From contig MNCI01014373.1 in assembly GCA_015680685.1 (NCBI GenBank), forward strand, positions 422,928 to 486,927: a DNA stretch of 64,000 nt. Direction: 5' to 3'. The notes under the pieces were generated by a model, which was given only the letters and a program-made list of their open reading frames with translations, searched no databases and was not told where the DNA came from. Positions 57,131 through 64,000 of the stretch are shown piece after piece (position 1 is the first letter of the stretch; the number at the start of each line of letters is the position of its first letter). Source of the stretch: Gnetum montanum (taxonomy: Eukaryota; Streptophyta; Gnetopsida; Gnetales; Gnetaceae). The position numbers and the translations under genes are program-made.

Positions 57131-57823
57131 GATGATGTTAGAGGCTGGGTCCCTCCCTTGCAGCCTTAAGGATCGGCAGGGACCCGCTGTGGGTTGCATT
57201 CCTGGGTGTTGTGCGATGGGCTGTTGGACAACTATGGTGTCCGTGGCGGTGGTCTGGACGGTGAGAGCGGTGTTGTTAACAAGGTTCATGATGCTATGTC
57301 ACGAATAGGACTAAGTCTGGAAATGCGGATTTTTTCTGTAATGTGGCGTGTAGTGTATACGCTTCAAAGGGCAGCGTACGGTGTCAGCGTATACAGTGTG
57401 TCAGCGTATATAGCGTATACAGCATGTCAGCGTATACATCGTGTCAGTGTATACAGCGTATACAGCGTGTGAGCGTATACAGCGTATATGGCGTGTGGAC
57501 GCTGGAAAGCATATAAGGCGCAGGATGGGTCAGCGTAAAGTGGGACGGCGTAAAATAAGAGCGTAAGACAAGGAGCTGTGTACAACGTAATAGAGGTGAT
57601 CAGTGTAACACAAGAATGTAAAAAAAGTTGCAGCGTAAAGGACCACTTAGTGTAAAACTGGTGTTTAGCGTAAAACAGACAAATGTGACAAACTCAGCGT
57701 AAACACAAGCTCAGCGTAAAACAGGCTAGAGCGTAAAACAGAAAGCGCAAAGTAGGCGAGCATACAATGGGTTTCAACGTAAACAATTTGCGACGTAAAA
57801 TTTACAGCGTAAATAGTGCACAG
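57131..57823 (-). mobile_element. Leader between family 2 LTR copy 2 and gag, with GTATAC lattice
   Basis: GTATAC-type words start at 57389, 57406, 57415, 57432, 57449, 57458, 57475 and 57484 (17, 9, 17, 17, 9, 17, 9). Upstream (57.52-57.82 kb) are about a dozen copies of AGCGTAAAAC. No tRNA primer site was recognised next to the LTR, so the 5' junction of the gag element may be rearranged. Confidence 0.6.
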
Positions 57824-58926
57824 TGTACCGCCCGAAATCGTCGGTCCCCGGCTGGAAGGGAAAATAGAGACCGCGGGATCGCAGGACGAGCACAGATGAC
57901 CCTACCTTCGCCTAAGGGCGTGCTGGACTGCACGAAGGTAGGGTACCTTGGGTGGTCCGCATGTGGATCAGACAAGGATTTCCCTGAGCGCAACCGAAGT
58001 GTTATACGCTGGGTTATGTGTAAACAGAGCGTAAACAGTGAAACAGACGCAGACAGAGCGTAAGTGTAAAGGGGCATAAACAACGTAAACAAATATAGGC
58101 CCAGCGTAAGCGTATACAGGCGTGAACATCATGAACAGTGTAAACAAGTGTAAAGAGCGTAAGCAAATGTAAACAGCGTAAGCATTGCGGGCGTATACGG
58201 ACGCAAACGGAGTGTGAATGTAAACAGGTGTAAACGAAGCATGGGTCAAATTAACGTAAAACTGTAAAAGAACTTGCAATAAACGTAAACAATGGATTAC
58301 AGAGTCAACATGTTGTGCACCGATCTAACGCAGTCGTGTAGGGACACAAGGCGGACGTAAAGCCCCGGTGGATGCAGGGATGCAGCTGGTTGGCACGGTA
58401 GGCAGAGCGCGGATTGTGCTCGGCATACAAAACTTCTAGCGTAAGCGTAAGCGTAAAGGGGTTTCTGGGATCTTGTTTGCAGCGTAATTGCTCTGGGTCT
58501 ACTCTGGTAAATTTTTGCCGACCTCGAATTTATGGAAAACTGGGCTATTTATAGGGGTAGGGTTACCGGGAAAATCGAACTGGGAGACATGTGGCGTATA
58601 GACCGGGCGTTTACAATTTAGAAACATGGTATACGTTGGGCGTATACGCTACAACAAGCCGGCGTATACGCTGGTCGTGGACTTGGATGGATGCTGGCGT
58701 ATACACCCCAGCGTATACACTGATGGATGCTGGACGTCGACTTGCTTCAAATCTTGCTTCCGTTGCACCTGCTGAGCATGCGTGTGAGGCGTGTATGCTG
58801 AGCGTCGGGCATAGACGCCAGGCGTAGACGCTGGGCGTAGACGTCGGCACAACACTTGGTTTAAAATTGGGCGTATACGCTGGGTGTATATGCTGCCACA
58901 ACACTTAGTAAAAACCAGGTGTTTCG
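57824..58926 (-). repeat. Family 2 LTR, copy 2
   Basis: It starts on the plus strand with TGTACCGCCCGAAATC and ends near CAGGTGTTTCG, against TGAAACACC at the solo LTR start (terminal CA changed to CG). U3 palindromes start at 58629, 58642, 58664, 58699 and 58712 (13, 22, 35, 13). The minus-strand TATA box is CCTATAAATAGCC near 58550. It lies after one element's pol and before another's gag. Confidence 0.8.
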
Positions 58927-59025
58927 ATTCTCAAAATTGCCCTGTGTGACTTCAAATGTAGCCAAAGTCATCTGTGGGTCACGGGGATCTGCTTCTTGTC
59001 AGACAAATGCTAAACTCAAAAATTT

Positions 59026-59109
59026 TTGTGGTGTTTCATTGGTCCCTCTTTGTTGACGCTTGGAGGAATCGACCCGAGAAGCGTCGACAAAGAAGCGCAA
59101 AACACCACA
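59026..59109. repeat. Conserved hairpin, copy 2
   Basis: Outer arms TTGTGGTGTTT and AAACACCACAA, inner arms CTTTGTTGACGCTT and AAGCGTCGACAAAG. It matches the hairpin at 46684-46768. Confidence 0.75.
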
Positions 59110-60029
59110 AGCAACTTGATGAAAGCTTTGTCCCTTGCCACTTGACCAGACATCATCGTACCATGTTCAGTGATGAATGGGATTGAAAGGGCGAGATTGG
59201 TAATTAGTAGGAGGGAAGGGATCGTGAGGATCAGTGACTGTCCAAGGGATCATGCTGGGGAAGTGGGATGTTCGGGGGTGCGGCATGCCGGTCCTTGTCG
59301 ATAGCCATCTTTTGGTAGACTCGGAATTCAAGCATGTGATGTGCGTCCTTTGGCGCAACAGTGCTCTTGGTGATTTTTCAAGAGAACCGGTTGTCACTAC
59401 CAAAGCCATGGGGTGATGTTTTGCATTCTTTGGAGGAATTACTCCCTTCTTTGGGGAACCTGTTAGCGAAGAGCCAAAGCCATGCGATAGGATGTTTCTT
59501 GACTGCTTTTGACATGAGTACGTATTTTCAAAACCGATACCTTCCCGCCTAGGGCTTATATGGGAAGTGCCAAGGGTCGCGTTTTTTTTTTTTTTGAAAT
59601 TTGTCCTGGTATTCATGCGCGAATATTGTGTTTTGTGTGTTACGACTACTGTAACATTTCGCAGTGTGCAATAGTTTGGTAAACAGATAGTGGGTTTTCA
59701 GCGAATGGGAATGTGCGGGTTAACGGTTTGATTTAGTCTTGCCAGGTGGACGAATGGACATTGCCTCATCTTGCTGCCTATGATGAAACGCACTCTCGTA
59801 CGAGAACTTCCGAGCGTCATCCTTCAAACACAACTCCAAAGAGACAAGAAAATCATGAGTGAATTAATGAGTTTAGATTTAAATAGCTGCAGGTGAACAA
59901 AAGTATTGGGGATGATTCTGAGCACTGAGTGCGAATGTCGACGATGTTGATGAGATTGTGTGTCGATGAGGGATGCAATGATTCTGATGAATGAATATGA
60001 CTATGGGTGAAGGGTCAGAGACGAACGTG

Positions 60030-60400
60030 CCAGTTTACAGTCTTGACGGACCATCATGGGTTAGTTTTGTGTCGTAACCCATTGGACATTGCCCGTTTAG
60101 CGTCGTGGCAGACGGTACGTTGCCAGTTTCAAGTCTTAGCGGACCAAGCAGAGGCAAGCTAGTTTATAGTCTTAGCGAACTCTGATGGTTCTGACGGTGA
60201 CATTTTACTGTCATGCCAGGATGATGCTAGTTTATCGTCATTGCGGACACTGTGGAGTATCATTTTATTGTCATAATACCAAGACAATGGTGGCGTCAGT
60301 TTTAAGTCGTAACCCAAGACTGTTCTGTGGTATCAGTTTATAGTCATGATTCCAGGACACATCTGTGGTATCAGTTTATAGTCATGATTCTAGGACTCGC
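60030..60400 (-). repeat. Degenerate AGTTTATAGTC...GGAC motif array, copy 2
   Basis: This is collinear with the array at 47.73-48.10 kb, with about ten variable units between the hairpin region and the integrase stop. Individual units differ between copies, which shows turnover. Confidence 0.7.
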
Positions 60401-60418
60401 ACGTACCTGAGCTTGAAT

Positions 60419-60982
60419 TTATGTATAAAACGGTTTCAGGAACAAGTGATTGGTTGGATTTGCAAATTCTTTTCCATCCATGTCAGCTAGCTTGAAAGCT
60501 CCGTTGTCGAATGCTTTGATGACTAGATAAGGCCCTTCCCAGTTGACTGAGAATTTGTCTGGGTGTTCACGAACAGATTTAAGCACAAGGTCTCCTTCTT
60601 TGATGGGGCGCTTATGAACGTCATGTCGATGTCGTTTCCATTGTCGTTTTTGGTACCATTCGATTTGATCGAGTGCGCGTACGCGCTCCTCCTCCACTGA
60701 GTCCAGGTCAATGATGCGTAAATCATTGTTTTGCTCGTCGTCGAGGAGTCTGGAAAGCGTGATCCTTAGAGATGGTACCTGTAATTCCAAAGGTAAAACA
60801 GCTTCTGAACCGTAAACAAGACTGTACAGAGTTTTACCTGTCGAAGTCCGATGTGTGGTACGGTATGCCCACAATGCATACACCAGTTTTGCGTGCCATC
60901 TTCGTTTACTTTGGGCAAGCATCTTTTTAAGTATTGTGATGATTGTCTTATTTGTTGCTTCTGCCTGCCCATTGCCCTGAGG
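60419..60982 (-). CDS. pol: Integrase C-terminal part (family 2 pol)
   Basis: This is the same reading frame as the upstream pol pieces. It begins YPQGNGQAEATNKTIITILK, whose glutamate completes the DDE triad. It continues with RWHAKLVYALWAYRTTHRTS and a chromodomain-free C-terminus (EGDLVLKSVREHPDKFSVNW, FKLADMDGKEFANPTNH) and stops at 60419. One stop codon (about 60983-60985) separates it from the integrase core. Integrase would insert the cDNA and cut 5 bp staggered target ends. Confidence 0.9.
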   Translation of the reverse strand, partial: PQGNGQAEATNKTIITILKKMLAQSKRRWHAKLVYALWAYRTTHRTSTGKTLYSLVYGSEAVLPLELQVPSLRITLSRLLDDEQNNDLRIIDLDSVEEERVRALDQIEWYQKRQWKRHRHDVHKRPIKEGDLVLKSVREHPDKFSVNWEGPYLVIKAFDNGAFKLADMDGKEFANPTNHLFLKPFYT

Positions 60983-60985
60983 ATA

Positions 60986-61939
60986 TTAAGGGGATGAAAA
61001 CGAATGTTTGATCCCTAGACTATCACAAAATGTTTTGGTCTCGGCACTGCTAAATTGTGGCCCATTGTCAGTGATGATTGTCATGGGAATGCCAAAACGG
61101 GTCACAATGTTTTCGAGGATGAAGTGGCACACGTGTTTAGAAATAGTTTTTCGAAGGGGCGCAGCTTCTACCCATTTCGTGAAATATTCAGTTGCTGTTA
61201 TGATAAAACCATGCCCGGCAGAAGATGTGGGTGTTATCGGGCCTATAAGGTCCAATCCCCACTTCTGGAAGGGCCATGTAATTTGTGTCGTGTGCAACTC
61301 ATTTGGTGGGACATGGATTAAATTACTGTGTTTTTGACACGTACTACATGTTTTGACCTTGGACAGATAGTCGTACTCCATGTGTGGCCAATAGTAGCCT
61401 AAGCATCTTATTTTGGTTGCCATTGCCTTTGGTGCAATGTGTCCCCCACATATTCCATCGTGCACTTGTTCAACAATTGTTTGGGCTTCGGCACTATTGA
61501 CGCATGTCAACAGTATGCCTTCGTAAGATCGGCAATACAATGTATCTCCTATTAGTATGTATTGTCTAGAGCGTTTGCGTACTGCATCCTTTTGTGTGTT
61601 TGTTAAATGTTGTGGCGTTTCGCCGCGCAGAAGGTATTCTTTTACGTCATCGTACCATTCATTGGCATGTGTTGTACTAGCAAATGCGATTGGCAACATG
61701 TCGAGGGTATTGGTTATGGGCTCGGCACAACTGGTTACGGAGCTTGGTAATGCGTGAAACATGTCAGGAGATATGTTTAAGGCCAAGGTTGCTAATGCGT
61801 CTGCGACGATGTTGTCATTCCTGGATACGTGTTGGACATCGACGCTTTTGAATCGTTTAAGTAGGTGTTTAGCCAAATCACAGTATGGTTGTAAGTGTGG
61901 CGCTTTACATGTATAGACGTCTGTGACTTGGTTTACGAC
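60986..61939 (-). CDS. pol: Second RNase H (end) and integrase core (family 2 pol)
   Basis: The frame opens with the end of an archaeal-type RNase H (LVVNQV..., HVSRNDNIVADALATLA). The integrase zinc finger follows (HDGICGGHIAPKAMATK, then CSTCQKHSN), then the catalytic core with WGLDLIGPITPTSSAGHG (first Asp) and IITDNGPQFSS (second Asp). It is interrupted after IKHSFSSP by one stop. Confidence 0.92.
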   Translation of the reverse strand, partial: VVNQVTDVYTCKAPHLQPYCDLAKHLLKRFKSVDVQHVSRNDNIVADALATLALNISPDMFHALPSSVTSCAEPITNTLDMLPIAFASTTHANEWYDDVKEYLLRGETPQHLTNTQKDAVRKRSRQYILIGDTLYCRSYEGILLTCVNSAEAQTIVEQVHDGICGGHIAPKAMATKIRCLGYYWPHMEYDYLSKVKTCSTCQKHSNLIHVPPNELHTTQITWPFQKWGLDLIGPITPTSSAGHGFIITATEYFTKWVEAAPLRKTISKHVCHFILENIVTRFGIPMTIITDNGPQFSSAETKTFCDSLGIKHSFSSP

Positions 61940-61942
61940 TAG

Positions 61943-63967
61943 TTATGAGTCCCCTCTGACTACAAGCCATGTAATGTCGGAAGCTAGTGCGGCCACAAGA
62001 CCTCTAAGGAGGCCTTCATACTCTGCTATGTTATTAGTACAATGAAAATTGAAGCGGTAAGCAAAAGGTTTAATTTCCCCAGATGGGTATGTGATTACAG
62101 CAGCAGCACTTCCTCCTCGAGAGGTGGATGCTCCATCGAAGTTTAGAATGGCATCATAGTTATCTGGCACCGTATCTATTGCATTTACATTTTCGTCTGG
62201 GAATTCGGGTTCTATTGTACCTGGATCTTGTGTTGGTGACGTGGTCATTTGATTTGCTACGGCTTGGCCTTTTACTGACGATTGTGCCACGTAGTGCAGG
62301 TCAAACTCAGCTATGATTACCTTCCAACGGGCTATCCTGCTTGATTCATAGATGTTTCCAGTTATAGCTCTAAGTACATTATCTTTGCAAATTATGTTAA
62401 CTTGATTTTGGAAAAGATAATGTCGCCATTTCTTTAAAGAGAAAACTAAAGTTAGAAATGACTTCTCTACGTCGTTGTATCTTTTTTCATGGGCAACTAA
62501 TGCATGGCTCAAGTAATATACAAGGACTTCAGTCCTGTCATCTTGTTTCTGGCACAACATGGATGCGATTGATGATTCTGATGTGGCCAGGTAGATGTAA
62601 AACGGCTTGTCGTTTTTGGGTGGGTACACAGTGGGTAGCCGAGTGAGTGTCGTTTTAACGTTGTCAAATGCTTCTTGGCACTGCGGGGTCCATTCAAAAT
62701 GGACATTTTTGCGTAGTAGGTGGTTCATAGGTGTGAGTTTTCCCGTCAAATTTTCTATGAACCTCCTGATGAACTGTAATCGACCTTGTAGCCCTCGAAG
62801 TTCGGTTAGATTGCTAGGTGGTTTCAGGTTTGTAATGGCCTTAATCATATCGGGGTCTACCCGTATCCCTGCCTCTGAGGCTACGAATCCAAGCATTTTA
62901 CCTGTTTTGACGCCGAAGACGCATTTCTTTGGGTTAAGCCTTAGTTCGTATTTTAGACAACGTTTTAACACTAAGTCAAGATCCTGTACATGTTGTTCTG
63001 ACGATTTTGATTTAACCACTATGTCATCTACATAATCATTGAGCGAGTGTAAGATGTAATCGCTGAAAATATATGTCATCGCCCTTTGATATGTGGCCCC
63101 AGCGTTCTTGAGACCAAAAGGCATCATTGTGTAACAAAAGGTTCCCCAAGGTGTCATGAAAGTGGTTCGGAGCTGGTGTTCTGGATTAATACGTATCTGG
63201 TTATATCCCGAGAACCCATCCATAAAGGATAACAGGGCGTGCCCAGCGGTTGAGTCAACTAGTTGATCAATGCTAGGTAAGGGGAAGTCATCCTTTATGG
63301 TTGCTACGTTAAGGTCCCGGAAGTCAATGCACAGGCGGATACTTCCGTTCTTCTTTGGGACTATAACCATGTTTGATACCCATTCGGCGTAATCAACAGC
63401 CCTAATGAAACCAGCTTGGTAGAGCTTGGTAATCTCACTACGAACTGCTAATGCCACCTCGGGTTTGACCTTTCGTGCTTTCTGTTTTACTGGCCTTAGT
63501 TTTGGATCAAGGATGATGTTGTGCTGGACGATACGAGGGTCTAATCCGGGCATGTCTGTATAGGACCACGCAAATGCTTTCATATTGTCCCTAAGTACGT
63601 TTTCGATATCTTTAGCTAGACGTGGTTCTAGTAACGCACTTAATTTTAGAATTTTAATTTCCCCATCGGGCATGGTGATGGGAGTTTCGGTTAGAGGATC
63701 TTCAGTAATGTTTTCGGCTTCAATGTCGAGGGACTTTGTCATTCCCTCATATTCGTCAACCATTTGCTGTGTCGAAGCTATTGTTGCGTCGTTTGCTGAT
63801 GAGCTCGCATAGACGAGATTCACATCGATATTCCTTTCAACTACACCGTATGGTCCATCAATGACCAATGGCTTGGTTAAGCGCTTGCAATCCATTAGGC
63901 AAGTTCCTGTCAATAAATGGAGAGCCTGGTAAGATAGCGGAGGTCGTTTTAGGTCTTTTGGCAATCT
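61943..63967 (-). CDS. pol: Reverse transcriptase, RNase H and start of second RNase H (family 2 pol)
   Basis: A 673-codon open frame. RT motifs: LCIDFRDLN (about residues 211-219), LLSFMDGFSGYNQI (244-257), MPFGLKNAGATYQRAM (281-296) and catalytic YVDD (311-314). The first RNase H domain (about 440-560) has lost expected acidic residues (YIYLATSES, CKDNVL). A second begins LNFDGASTSRGGSAA (608-622) with NNIAEYEGLLRGL (643-655) and VVRGDS (668-673). Dual RNase H is the hallmark of the Tat lineage. The frame is cut by one TAA after RGDS. A stop also lies just upstream near 63970; the protease part is beyond the window. Confidence 0.95.
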   Translation of the reverse strand, partial: RLPKDLKRPPLSYQALHLLTGTCLMDCKRLTKPLVIDGPYGVVERNIDVNLVYASSSANDATIASTQQMVDEYEGMTKSLDIEAENITEDPLTETPITMPDGEIKILKLSALLEPRLAKDIENVLRDNMKAFAWSYTDMPGLDPRIVQHNIILDPKLRPVKQKARKVKPEVALAVRSEITKLYQAGFIRAVDYAEWVSNMVIVPKKNGSIRLCIDFRDLNVATIKDDFPLPSIDQLVDSTAGHALLSFMDGFSGYNQIRINPEHQLRTTFMTPWGTFCYTMMPFGLKNAGATYQRAMTYIFSDYILHSLNDYVDDIVVKSKSSEQHVQDLDLVLKRCLKYELRLNPKKCVFGVKTGKMLGFVASEAGIRVDPDMIKAITNLKPPSNLTELRGLQGRLQFIRRFIENLTGKLTPMNHLLRKNVHFEWTPQCQEAFDNVKTTLTRLPTVYPPKNDKPFYIYLATSESSIASMLCQKQDDRTEVLVYYLSHALVAHEKRYNDVEKSFLTLVFSLKKWRHYLFQNQVNIICKDNVLRAITGNIYESSRIARWKVIIAEFDLHYVAQSSVKGQAVANQMTTSPTQDPGTIEPEFPDENVNAIDTVPDNYDAILNFDGASTSRGGSAAAVITYPSGEIKPFAYRFNFHCTNNIAEYEGLLRGLVAALASDITWLVVRGDS

Positions 63968-64000
63968 TTAGTGTGCATGTATGAAAATGGATTAACGTGA

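Noticed and set aside
56394-57169. Plus-strand frames of about 100-120 codons over the family 2 gag
   Set aside because: They are shadows of the proline-rich minus-strand gag; the minus strand has clear homology and position.

Overview
This window looks like the repetitive fraction of a large seed-plant nuclear genome. Nearly everything that can be recognised is LTR retrotransposon, mostly decayed, plus two LINE relics. No ordinary host gene, rRNA or functional tRNA gene was found. The species cannot be told from the sequence.

Two unrelated Ty3/gypsy-type families dominate. Family 1 (about 1-32 kb and 35.7-45.5 kb) has LTRs of roughly 0.75-0.95 kb. They end in ...CTCATCA, have a tRNA-Asp-type primer site and a CATGGGGG(T/A) polypurine tract, and most have a U3 built of evenly spaced GCGATATCGC palindromes. 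It comes in two internal types: type I (gag plus retropepsin, Athila-like) and type II (gag, a spacer with its own promoter, then 'ORF X' with a plant-transposon-protein-like start and long coiled coils). No copy here carries reverse transcriptase. Family 2 (45.5-64 kb, minus strand, plus a solo LTR at 26.2-28.3 kb) is Tat/Ogre/Retand-like, with RT, two RNase H domains and integrase. Its LTRs end in ...CGGTACA and are packed with GCGTATACGC palindromes.

Layout. 1-2904: 3' half of a type II element (+). 4666-32025: a composite whose two outer ends are both U5 LTR termini. It consists of a 5'-truncated type I element (-, 4666-23613) joined near 23615 to a 5'-truncated type II element (+, to 32025). 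Into the type I half a three-LTR array (7008-20348) was inserted, with CAAGC target duplications; a paralogous uninterrupted copy of the target sits at 15454-15458 inside the array itself. Into the type II half a 2.1 kb family 2 solo LTR was inserted (CTACC duplication). 32-39 kb: LINE remnants (-) broken by an unidentified 3.5 kb tract that includes a solo LTR. 39-45.5 kb: a solo LTR, then two family 1 elements (+); the second has an almost full-length reverse-transcribed tRNA-Asp copied next to its LTR. 45.5-57.8 kb: a family 2 derivative keeping gag-protease and the last 50 codons of integrase, with the rest of pol replaced by a seven-exon gene on the opposite strand. 57.8-64 kb: a further family 2 LTR and a nearly intact pol.

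The most unusual features are the tRNA-Asp read-through copy, the quantised palindrome lattices in promoters of both families, the antisense multi-exon gene, and the composite and array structures, which look like products of joining between co-packaged or recombining element DNAs.
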